Part shown: in pieces, positions 23,221-31,113 of the stretch
Layout of the letters: each line of letters starts with the position of its first letter
Position numbering within the stretch: position 1 is the first letter of the stretch
Assembly (NCBI RefSeq): GCF_014287895.1
Contig: NZ_JACOPP010000003.1
Coordinates: 1-64,000 of the forward strand
Direction of reading: 5' to 3'
Origin: Lawsonibacter hominis
Lineage (GTDB): Bacteria; Bacillota; Clostridia; Oscillospirales; Oscillospiraceae
Length of the DNA: 64,000 nt
Notes under the pieces: generated by a model
What the model saw: the letters and a program-made list of their open reading frames with translations, nothing else
Database searches by the model: none
What the model was told of the DNA's origin: nothing
Program-made: the position numbers and the translations under genes

Positions 23221-24927
23221 GTGAGGAAAACGGGACGTTTGAACAGACGGGGCTGGGAGTGCCTGCTGGTGCTGGGCGTTTTGCTGACGGTTGGGCTCTC
23301 CCTGAGCGGGATGGTCCGGCAGAAGACGGACAGGGCCCTGGAAGACGTACGGGAGCTTTCGGCAGGCTGGTACCGGCTGGAGGACGGACGGCGCTTTGCG
23401 GTGCAGGTGCCGGGGACGGTCGTGCTGGAGGGCGGGGGAGACCTGGTACTGTACAACGACAGCCTGACCGATGCCGACCAGGGCGCGACCCTGACCACCC
23501 GGGGGGCGGTCTACCGGCTGCAGATCGCGCTGGGGGACGAGGTGCTCTACGCCTATGACGATACGGCGTTTCCGCGCAACAAGCAGATGCGGGCCAAGCT
23601 GGACTGCAACGCCGTGCTGCCGGAGGAGACGAGCGCGCAGCCGCTGGTGCTGAGCTATGAAGATCCCGGGGACGGCCGCTTTGTCCTGGCGGAGGTCTAT
23701 CTGGGCAGCAGCAGCGCGGTCTTCCGCCGGCACTGCGCGGGAGACGCCTTTACCCTGCTGATCGTATTTACCATGGCCCTTATGAGCGTGGCGGCCACCG
23801 TGATCGCCCTCTACCTGGCCAAGGTCCATATGCAGGACCGGCGCTTCGGCGATGTGGCCTGCTTTCTGCTGCTCTGCGGGGCCTGGTGTGCGCTGGACTC
23901 CTCGCTGGTCCAGGAGCTGAGCGGCCAATCGCCGCTGGTGTGCTATCTGTCCTTTTATGCGTTCATGACGCTGGGGATCCCCATGCTGCATTTTGTGCGC
24001 AACACCGGGGAGATGAAGCGCTTTCGCAGCCTGAACGGATGCATCGGCGCATTTTATCTCAACGCCATCGTGCAGAGCCTGCTGAACTATTTCCTGGGGA
24101 TTGATTTGATCGACATGCTTTTTGTGACCCACCTGCTGCTGGCGGGCGGGACCGGGCTGATGAGCGTGCTGATGCTGCGGGAGTATCGGGCCTGCCGCAA
24201 TCGGGAGATCCTGGCGGTGCTGAGGGCCTTCGTTATGCTGGGCGCCAGCGGCCTGCTGGCCCTGCTGCTGTACTGGGCGCTGGAGATCCCCTACTACGGC
24301 TCCATTTTCGAATGCGGCATCCTGGTGTTCATCATTTGCCTGCTGGGATCCCTCATCACCACTATGGCGGCCAACCTGCGCCTCAAGGCCGAGGTGCTGG
24401 TCTACAAGCGCCTGTCCCGGGAGGACCGGCTGACCGGGCTGGAGAACCGGCGGGCCTTCGACGCGTTTTTGGCCCGGCTGGAGACGGAGGGCGTTCGCTA
24501 CCGGGACGTGGCGCTGGTCTTCCTGGATCTGGACGGACTCAAGCACACCAACGACCACTTCGGCCACGGGGCGGGCGACGAGCTGATCATCGGCGCAGCC
24601 CGCTGTATCGAGCGGGCCTTCGGATCCCAGGGGCGCTGCTACCGCATCGGCGGGGACGAGTTTGCCGTGATCCTGCCCGACCCGGACGGGGAAGAGCGGA
24701 TCTGGAACGAACGGCTGGACCAGGCGATCCGGGACTATAACCAGGGCAGCCGCTATCCCCTGTCCATCGCCCGGGGCGTCAGTTACCTGCGGGACGGGGA
24801 CCGGGGCGTCAAGCGGATGAGCGACTGGAAATATGAGGCGGATCAGGCGATGTACCGCCATAAAAAGCAGCAGCGGGCGCGGGCGGCGCAGCCGGCGGAG
24901 ACCGCGGCGGCAGAGGGGCGGGGATAG
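23221..24927 (+). CDS. Membrane diguanylate cyclase (GGDEF)
   Basis: 568 residues if it begins at the GTG at 23221; the ribosome site is unclear and a TTG at 23239 is possible. One N-terminal membrane segment (about 11-30), an extracellular sensory domain to about 180, then about seven membrane helices (180-395) resemble the 7TMR-DISM layout. The GGDEF domain (about 405-550) has RLTGLENRRAFD, LDLDGLKHTNDHFGH and an intact GGDEF at 477-481. The RxxD inhibitory site expected eight residues before GGDEF is absent, so product feedback on the enzyme should be weak. The upstream riboswitch may supply the feedback instead. It makes cyclic di-GMP from two GTP. The EAL gene follows 6 bases later. Confidence 0.88.
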   Translation: MRKTGRLNRRGWECLLVLGVLLTVGLSLSGMVRQKTDRALEDVRELSAGWYRLEDGRRFAVQVPGTVVLEGGGDLVLYNDSLTDADQGATLTTRGAVYRLQIALGDEVLYAYDDTAFPRNKQMRAKLDCNAVLPEETSAQPLVLSYEDPGDGRFVLAEVYLGSSSAVFRRHCAGDAFTLLIVFTMALMSVAATVIALYLAKVHMQDRRFGDVACFLLLCGAWCALDSSLVQELSGQSPLVCYLSFYAFMTLGIPMLHFVRNTGEMKRFRSLNGCIGAFYLNAIVQSLLNYFLGIDLIDMLFVTHLLLAGGTGLMSVLMLREYRACRNREILAVLRAFVMLGASGLLALLLYWALEIPYYGSIFECGILVFIICLLGSLITTMAANLRLKAEVLVYKRLSREDRLTGLENRRAFDAFLARLETEGVRYRDVALVFLDLDGLKHTNDHFGHGAGDELIIGAARCIERAFGSQGRCYRIGGDEFAVILPDPDGEERIWNERLDQAIRDYNQGSRYPLSIARGVSYLRDGDRGVKRMSDWKYEADQAMYRHKKQQRARAAQPAETAAAEGRG

Positions 24928-24933
24928 TACGGT

Positions 24934-26871
24934 ATGGCATATAATATGGACTTTCTGATCGCGGGCCTGATCTTCCTGCTGATCATCCTTTACCACTTTG
25001 TTGAGCAGCGCAGGCTGGATCTGGACAACAACCGGACTTTTTTCTGCTTTCTGCTGTTTGGGATGGCGGACCTCTGCTTTGACCTCATCTGCTCCATCCT
25101 CATCATGCAGGCGCGGCCGGCCCTGGCCGGGGTGAGCGAATTCTGCCTGGTGATCCTGTACCTGCTTCAGGTGCTGGTGCCGTACACGCTGCTGCGCTAT
25201 ATCCAGACGCTGCTGGAGCGCCCGGCGGCATCCCGGCGTCCCGGCCTGGAACGGCTGTGGGCGCTCCCGCCGGCGCTGATGGGCCTGATCATTCTGGGAA
25301 ACCACTGGAGCGGTGTGCTCTTCACCGTGGACGAGGCCGGACGGTATCTCCGGGGCCCGCTGTATATGGGGATGTACGTCTTTGCGGGCGCCTATATCCT
25401 GCTGATCGCAGGGAACAGCATGCTCTGCGCCCGCCGGCTGGGAAGACGGGAAATGCGCACCATTTGGGAACTGCTGTTCCTCGGCGGTGGCTGTGTGGCG
25501 CTCCAGGCCGTGTTCCATGACCTGCTGCTCTCTGGTTTCGGGATCGCCTTGAGCATCACGGTGCTGTTTTTTACCCTCAACAATCCCTACCGCTATACCG
25601 ACAGCCTGACCGGCGCCTTTGACGTCAAATATTTTCGGGAATTGGCCCAGAGCCAGATCGGAAAGGGGAAACGGTTTCACCTTGTCACCGTGGAGCTGTG
25701 CCAGATCAAACGGGTCAACCGGGTTTTGGGGGCGGGCTTCGGCAACCAGCTGCTGATCCAGACGGCCCATATGCTGCAGGCGCCGGGCGAGCGGAGCCAG
25801 GTCTTCCGCATCACAGGCAAGCGGTTTTTGGTGATGACGGAATCCATCGCCGTGTATGAAAGCGTGTGCAGGCGCAGCCAGCGCTGCTTTGCGGGCCCGG
25901 TTCAGATCAACGGCGAGCCGGTCTACTCGCCCGCAGTCCTCTGCGGCGTCATCGAGGCGCAGACGCTGCGGGACGGAGACGCACTGCTGGCCTATGTGGA
26001 GTACCTGACGGCCCTGGCACAGAGAACGCCCGAGACCATCCTCATCCAGGGGGACGAGGAGACCCGGAAGGGCTTTCGTTATACCCAGGAGATCGAAAGT
26101 TTCCTGGAGACCGCCCTGGAGCAGGACCGGTTCGAGGTGTACTATCAGCCGGTCTATTCCCTGCGCAAGGGCGGCTATGTCACCCTGGAGGCCCTCAGCC
26201 GGCTGCGCCACCCCACGCTGGGGCCGGTGGCGCCCGAGGTGTTCATCGGCATCGCGGAGAAAAGCGACCAGATCGCCCGCCTGGGACTGCTGCAAATGCG
26301 CCGGGTGTGCCGGTTCCTGAAGGAACATCGGGAACTGATGGAGCAGATCCAGAATGTGAAGATCAATCTGTCCCCCACCGAACTGATGAAAAGCGGCCAC
26401 GCCGGACGGCTGATCGGGATCATCCGGGAATTTGGACTGAAGCCCTCCTATTTTCAATTTGAGATCACCGAGACCGTGGCAACCGAGTACAGCGAAAGCC
26501 TGAGCCAGGCCGCGGCGGAGTTCGTGGAGGCGGGGATCGGCCTGTGCCTGGACGACTTCGGGGCAGGCTACGCCAACCTCAATACCGTGCTCAAGCTGCC
26601 CTTTTCCGAGATCAAGCTGGACAAGTCCCTGCTGGTGGGCATCTGTGAGGACGACAGGATCGCATCTTTTTACCAGAGCATCGTGGCCGCCCTGCAGAAC
26701 ATGGGCTACGCCGTCATCGCCGAAGGGGTGGAGACCCCGAAGGAGCTGGGGCTGGTCTCCCGCTGGGGCGTCGACCTGATCCAGGGCTACTATTTTTCCC
26801 GCCCTCTGCCGGGCGAGGCGCTGCTCTCCGCTGTTCTTGACCGGGAGGGCGCCGCCCCGGCGATGCGGTGA
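24934..26871 (+). CDS. Membrane cyclic di-GMP phosphodiesterase (degenerate GGDEF + EAL)
   Basis: 645 residues. A seven-helix N-terminal membrane module spans about 1-220. A GGDEF-like domain follows (about 225-370), whose signature has decayed to TGKRF, so it should not make cyclic di-GMP but may bind GTP. The EAL domain (about 385-635) keeps the catalytic set: EALSRL at 419-424, NLSPTEL, FEITET, DDFGAGYANL, KLDKSLL, AEGVET and the IQGYYFSRPLP end. It should hydrolyse cyclic di-GMP to pGpG. It lies six bases after the cyclase and shares its riboswitch. Confidence 0.9.
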   Translation: MAYNMDFLIAGLIFLLIILYHFVEQRRLDLDNNRTFFCFLLFGMADLCFDLICSILIMQARPALAGVSEFCLVILYLLQVLVPYTLLRYIQTLLERPAASRRPGLERLWALPPALMGLIILGNHWSGVLFTVDEAGRYLRGPLYMGMYVFAGAYILLIAGNSMLCARRLGRREMRTIWELLFLGGGCVALQAVFHDLLLSGFGIALSITVLFFTLNNPYRYTDSLTGAFDVKYFRELAQSQIGKGKRFHLVTVELCQIKRVNRVLGAGFGNQLLIQTAHMLQAPGERSQVFRITGKRFLVMTESIAVYESVCRRSQRCFAGPVQINGEPVYSPAVLCGVIEAQTLRDGDALLAYVEYLTALAQRTPETILIQGDEETRKGFRYTQEIESFLETALEQDRFEVYYQPVYSLRKGGYVTLEALSRLRHPTLGPVAPEVFIGIAEKSDQIARLGLLQMRRVCRFLKEHRELMEQIQNVKINLSPTELMKSGHAGRLIGIIREFGLKPSYFQFEITETVATEYSESLSQAAAEFVEAGIGLCLDDFGAGYANLNTVLKLPFSEIKLDKSLLVGICEDDRIASFYQSIVAALQNMGYAVIAEGVETPKELGLVSRWGVDLIQGYYFSRPLPGEALLSAVLDREGAAPAMR

Positions 26872-27025
26872 CACGGCCTTCTGCCGCAGCCTGCGCGAAG
26901 GAGGATCGCTATCGCCCGCTTGGCAGAAGCCATCCGCAAGGGGTATGAAGCGTCTATAGAGCGGCGCAGCCGTCGTCATCTCCGGGCTGAGCGCCGCCCT
27001 GCGGTCCCCTTTTTCGCAAGCTGTG

Positions 27026-27055
27026 AGGCCGCCTCCCTTGGGAGGCGGCCTTCTT
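27026..27055 (+). terminator. Terminator of the cyclic di-GMP operon
   Basis: AGGCCGCCTCCC and GGGAGGCGGCCT form a 12-bp stem followed by TCTTTG. The rest of the 26872-27223 gap shows only this and the next promoter. Confidence 0.7.
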
Positions 27056-27142
27056 TGCGCTTTGGCAGAACGGAATCGGGGCGCGTTTCTCACATAATCT
27101 TGTTATGTGACTAAAAACGGCCTGTTTCAAGTGGAGATTGGC

Positions 27143-27172
27143 TTTACTTATCTGCTCCCGATGTGGTATAAT
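27143..27172 (+). promoter_or_regulatory. Promoter of the DUF1836-degV-prmA run
   Basis: TTTACT (27143-27148), an 18-base spacer and TATAAT (27167-27172), about 50 bases before the TTG start. Confidence 0.5.
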
Positions 27173-27223
27173 AACACAAATATTTTGTGATATGGTTTTA
27201 GAAACCAGAAAGGAGGCGGCGTC

Positions 27224-27790
27224 TTGGAAGAGATCCGCACCCTGCAGGAACGGCTGGAGCAGGAGCGGCCCGCGGAGTGGGACGCCCTGCCGGATATCGG
27301 GCTGTATATGGACCAGCTCATCTCGTACATGCCCCGGCAGCTGATCCATTACGGAGAGGGGGAGGCGCTTACCTCCGCCATGGTGAACAATTATATCAAG
27401 GACGGGGCCCTGCCCCGGGCCGACGGGAAGCGGTACTCCCGTACCCATCTGGCTTACCTGACCGCGATCTGCGCCCTTAAGCAGGTGCTCTCCGTGAAGG
27501 ACGCGGGCGCCCTGCTGGCCGCCGCCCGGGAGGGGCGGGAGCCCGAAGGGCTCTACGAGCTGTTCCGGCAGGAGCTGGACCGGGCCCTGGATGTAACGGC
27601 GGGCTGCCTGGACGCGGGGACCGACGAGGAGGATCTGCCCCGGCTGGCCCTGGCCCTGGCCCTGCGCAGCTATGCCGACAAGCTGGCCTGCGAGCGCGTG
27701 CTGGAGATCCTGCGCCGGCATGCCAGCGCGCCCGCCGTCAAGCCCGAAAAGACCAGAAGGAAGAAAGACCGGGACGAGCGTCCGGAATGA
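27224..27790 (+). CDS. DUF1836 (YkrK-like) HTH protein
   Basis: 188 residues starting at the TTG at 27224 with AAAGGAGG well placed. The core at about 25-110 is a MerR-like winged HTH of the DUF1836 family: GEALTSAMVNNYIKDG, then KRYSRTHLAYLTAICALK. The C-terminus is lysine and arginine rich. The family is thought to bind DNA but its targets are unknown. It is followed by degV with a 20-base gap. Confidence 0.8.
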   Translation: MEEIRTLQERLEQERPAEWDALPDIGLYMDQLISYMPRQLIHYGEGEALTSAMVNNYIKDGALPRADGKRYSRTHLAYLTAICALKQVLSVKDAGALLAAAREGREPEGLYELFRQELDRALDVTAGCLDAGTDEEDLPRLALALALRSYADKLACERVLEILRRHASAPAVKPEKTRRKKDRDERPE

Positions 27791-27810
27791 ATACGGGAGG
27801 ATTTGAAGCG

Positions 27811-28683
27811 ATGAGCGATTACGTGCTGTTGACCGATTCCTCGGCCGACTTGACCGACAAGCTGATGCGGGAGATGGGGGTGGAGGTGCTTCCCCTGTCC
27901 TTTACCATCAAGGGGAAGACCCTGTTCAACTACCCCGACAACCGGGAGATGTCCGCCAAGGCGTTCTACCGCCTGCTGCGGGAGGGCGAGATGGCGACCA
28001 CCTCCGCCGTGAACATCTCCGACTTTACGGAGAAGATGGAACCCCTGCTCCAGGCGGGCAAGGACGTGCTGGTGCTGGCCTTTTCCTCGGCCCTGTCGGC
28101 CACCTGCCATTCCGCCCAAATCGCCGCACAGGAGCTGGGAGAGAAGTACCCCGAGCGCAAGGTGTACGTGGTGGATACGCTGTGCGCCTCCCTGGGCCAG
28201 GGCCTGCTGCTCTGGCACGCGGCCCAGCACAAGGCGCGGGGGGAGAGCATTGAGGCGGTGCGGGACTGGGTGGAGGCCAACAAGCTGCACCTGTGCCACT
28301 GGTTTACGGTGGATGATCTGCATTTTCTCAAGCGGGGCGGCCGGGTATCCGCCGCCACCGCCGTACTGGGCACCATGCTCTCCATCAAGCCGGTCATGCA
28401 CGTGGACGACGAGGGCCGCCTGGTGAAGGTGGGCACGGCCCGGGGCCGTAGCGCCTCCCTGAAGGCGCTGGTAGACCATATGGCGGAAACTGCGCTCGAC
28501 CCGGCGGAGCAGATCGTCTTTATCAGTCATGGGGACTGTGAAGCCGATGCCCAGAAGGTGGCCGACGACGTGAAGATCCGCCTGGGGGTAAAGACCGTGC
28601 TGCTGGGCAACGTGGGGCCCGTGATCGGCGCCCACTCCGGCCCGGGCACCGTGGCCCTGTTCTTCCTGGGGAGCCGCCGCTGA
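27811..28683 (+). CDS. DegV family fatty-acid-binding protein
   Basis: 290 residues from the ATG at 27811 behind GGGAGGA; an earlier in-frame ATG at 27787 lacks a site. Family blocks: LLTDSSADLTDKLM at the start, EGEMATTSAVN near 60, LVLAFSSALSATCHSA near 85, VDTLCASLGQGLL near 120, LKRGGRVSAATAVLG near 172, and the ending IGAHSGPGTVALFFLG. DegV/FakB proteins hold a fatty acid for phosphorylation by FakA; which acid is unknown. Its TGA overlaps the prmA ATG by one base. Confidence 0.92.
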   Translation: MSDYVLLTDSSADLTDKLMREMGVEVLPLSFTIKGKTLFNYPDNREMSAKAFYRLLREGEMATTSAVNISDFTEKMEPLLQAGKDVLVLAFSSALSATCHSAQIAAQELGEKYPERKVYVVDTLCASLGQGLLLWHAAQHKARGESIEAVRDWVEANKLHLCHWFTVDDLHFLKRGGRVSAATAVLGTMLSIKPVMHVDDEGRLVKVGTARGRSASLKALVDHMAETALDPAEQIVFISHGDCEADAQKVADDVKIRLGVKTVLLGNVGPVIGAHSGPGTVALFFLGSRR

Positions 28684-29630
28684 TGGATGCGGTCAAATGG
28701 CTGGAGGTCGTCCTGGATACCAACCGGGAGGAGCTGGACGGACTGTGCGCCCGGCTCACCGCCAATGGTGTGACGGGGATGGCCATCGAAGACGAAGCGG
28801 ACTTCAAGTCGTTTTTGGAGCAGAACCGTCCGTATTGGGATTACGTGGACGACGCGCTGCTGGAGCGCATGAAGGGCGTGTGCCGGGTCAAGCTCTATGT
28901 CACCGACGACGCGGATGGCCGCAGGCAGCTGGAGCAGTGGCTGGAGGGCGTCAAGACGCCGTACCGCGCCGCCAGCCTGGGGGAGAACGACTGGGCCCAC
29001 AGCTGGCAGAAGTACTATAAGCCCATGAGCGTGGGGGAGCGGCTGTATATCGTGCCCGAGTGGGAGCGGGACGAACCGGTGCCGCCGGGCAAGGCGGCGC
29101 TGTATCTGAACCCCGGCCTCACCTTCGGGACCGGCAGCCATGCCTCCACCCAGCTGTGCCTGGCGGGACTGGAGCGGTATGCGGCGCCGGGAAAGCCGGT
29201 GCTGGACCTGGGCTGCGGCAGCGGCATCCTGTCCATCGCCGCCCTGGTGCTGGGGGCGTCCCGGGCGGCGGCGGTGGATATCGACCCCAAGGCGGTGGAC
29301 GTGGCCTATGAGAATGCCGCCATGAACGGCATCGGGCGGGACCGCTACACCGTCCGCGCGGGCAACGTGCTCTCCGATCCGGCGCTGGTGGAGGAGCTGT
29401 CCACCGGGGATTACGCCCTGGTGCTGGCCAATATCGTCGCCGATGTGATCATCCCCCTCTCCGCCCAGGTCCATCGCTTCCTGGCCCCCGGCGGGGTGTT
29501 CCTGTGCTCCGGCATCATCGACACCCGCTCCGGCGAGGTGGCCGCCGCCCTGGAGCGCAGCGGACTGGAGTGCATGGAAAAGCGGGAGCAGAACGGCTGG
29601 GTGGCCTTTGCCGCCCGGGTGCGGCAATAA
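28683..29630 (+). CDS. prmA: Ribosomal protein L11 methyltransferase
   Basis: 315 residues, with a TGATG overlap with degV. An N-terminal substrate-recognition domain (about 1-100) precedes a Rossmann methyltransferase: FGTGSHASTQLCL near residue 140, VLDLGCGSGILSIAAL near 175, DIDPKAVDVAYENA near 200 and LANIVADVIIPL near 247. It trimethylates lysines and the N-terminus of L11 using S-adenosylmethionine. Length is normal for PrmA. Confidence 0.95.
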   Translation: MDAVKWLEVVLDTNREELDGLCARLTANGVTGMAIEDEADFKSFLEQNRPYWDYVDDALLERMKGVCRVKLYVTDDADGRRQLEQWLEGVKTPYRAASLGENDWAHSWQKYYKPMSVGERLYIVPEWERDEPVPPGKAALYLNPGLTFGTGSHASTQLCLAGLERYAAPGKPVLDLGCGSGILSIAALVLGASRAAAVDIDPKAVDVAYENAAMNGIGRDRYTVRAGNVLSDPALVEELSTGDYALVLANIVADVIIPLSAQVHRFLAPGGVFLCSGIIDTRSGEVAAALERSGLECMEKREQNGWVAFAARVRQ

Positions 29631-29801
29631 GAAGCGGTATCCATAAGCCTCCCGCAGCGTCTGGCCGGGTCTTTTCCCGCCATACTGCGTTGCTTTTGCT
29701 TGCCGTACACAAAGAGTATGGCGGCGTCCAATCGCCTTGTCCGGCAGCAAAATCCCGCCCCCAGCCACTTCGTTCTGCCTAAGAATACAGATTCTAAAAG
29801 C
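29631..29801. other. Non-coding stretch after prmA
   Basis: No gene is supported in this stretch before the terminator. Confidence 0.4.
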
Positions 29802-29842
29802 GGGACGGGGCCTTCCGGATCGGATCGCCCCGTCCCCTTTTT
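29802..29842 (+). terminator. Terminator of the prmA run
   Basis: GGGACGGGG and CCCCGTCCC with a 17-base loop, then CTTTTT. Confidence 0.8.
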
Positions 29843-29941
29843 GCGTGCCCTTTTTGCGGGCAGTTCGTGGTGACATTTTCCCCCGCACGTGATAAAATAG
29901 AAATGATACGCCCAATCCCACATCAACTGCGAGGTGCTCCC

Positions 29942-31042
29942 ATGGAACGAAAAGCGACAGTAGTGCATACCGACTTCCCCCAAGACCGCCGGGTGCTGGC
30001 CATCAGCGACGTCCACGGCAACCTGCCCTTCCTGCGGGGCGTGCTGGACAAGGCGGGCTACGGGGAAGACGATATTCTGGTGCTGGTGGGGGATCTGGTG
30101 GAAAAGGGACCGGACAGCCTGGCCACCCTGCGCTACGTCATGGAGCTGGCCCGGACGCGCACGGTCTACGCCCTGCGGGGCAACTGCGACAATCTGGTGG
30201 AGGATTTCACCCGCGCCGACGGAGAGATCGGACCGGCCTTCTACCGGCACTACCTGAAGGTGTGGGGCGAGCGCAGCCTGATCTGCCAGATGGGCCGTGC
30301 CGCGGGGTTCCCGCTGCGCGCGCAGGAAGAGCTGCCTGCCCTGCGCGCGGTGCTGCGCCGGCACTTTGCGCCGGAACTGGCCTTCCTTTCGGCCATGCCC
30401 GTCATCCTGGAGACCCCGGACTACCTGTTCGTCCACGGCGGCGTGCCGGGAGAAACGGGGCTGGAGGAGCTGGAGGCCTGGTCCTGCATGAAAAACGACG
30501 AATTTCTCGCCCAGGGGCACGCCTTCCGCCGCTGGTGCGTGGTGGGGCACTGGCCCGTGACCCTCTACGATCCGCACATCCCCTCGGCCGCCCCCCTGCT
30601 GGAGCGGGAGCGGCACATCGCCAGCATCGACGGGGGCTGCGTGCTCAAGCTGGACGGACAGCTCAACGCCCTGGTGCTGCCCCGGACGGCGGGCGGGGCC
30701 TTTTCCTGGTACAGCTACGACGGCCTGCCCAAGGCCACGGCCCTGGACCCACAGACGGCCGGCGGCGACTCCGTCAACATCCGCTGGGGCCGCAACCGGG
30801 TGGAGGTGCTGGAGCGGGGCGCGGAGCTCTCCCGCTGCCGCCATCTGGAGAGCGGCCGGGTGCTGGAGGTGCTCACCGATTACCTCTATGAGGACCAGGG
30901 GGTGCTCCGTTGTCAGGACTCCACCGACTACCGTCCGCAGATCGCTGCGGGAGACCGCCTTTCGGTGGTGCGGCGGCTCTCCGACCGGGCGCTGGTGAAG
31001 AAAAACGGCGCCACCGGCTGGTATTTCGGCCGTTTGGCTTGA
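29942..31042 (+). CDS. Calcineurin-like metallophosphatase
   Basis: 366 residues from the ATG at 29942 behind GAGGTG. The metal-site series of the ApaH/PrpE type is visible: ISDVHGNLPFL near residue 20, LVGDLVEKGPDS near 48, LRGNCDN near 78, VHGG near 165 and VVGHWPV near 203. The C-terminal third (about 290-366) is a separate small beta domain, perhaps SH3-like, ending KKNGATGWYFGRLA. It is a single-gene unit. Substrate unknown; Ser/Thr phosphatase or dinucleotide hydrolase are both possible. Confidence 0.82.
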   Translation: MERKATVVHTDFPQDRRVLAISDVHGNLPFLRGVLDKAGYGEDDILVLVGDLVEKGPDSLATLRYVMELARTRTVYALRGNCDNLVEDFTRADGEIGPAFYRHYLKVWGERSLICQMGRAAGFPLRAQEELPALRAVLRRHFAPELAFLSAMPVILETPDYLFVHGGVPGETGLEELEAWSCMKNDEFLAQGHAFRRWCVVGHWPVTLYDPHIPSAAPLLERERHIASIDGGCVLKLDGQLNALVLPRTAGGAFSWYSYDGLPKATALDPQTAGGDSVNIRWGRNRVEVLERGAELSRCRHLESGRVLEVLTDYLYEDQGVLRCQDSTDYRPQIAAGDRLSVVRRLSDRALVKKNGATGWYFGRLA

Positions 31043-31066
31043 TTTACCGCCCTTTTGTGATATACT
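31039..31066 (+). promoter_or_regulatory. Promoter of the ABC-F gene
   Basis: TTGATT (31039-31044), 16 bases and TATACT (31061-31066). It overlaps the end of the phosphatase gene. Confidence 0.6.
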
Positions 31067-31113
31067 ATTTGGGCTAAATTTCGATTTTATCAGTTTGCGA
31101 TAAGGAGTAAGAC

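Noticed and set aside
23122..27093. 1323-codon minus-strand open frame
   Set aside because: It is antisense to the GGDEF and EAL genes. Composition is His/Gln/Arg-rich nonsense typical of GC-rich shadow frames, with no domain.
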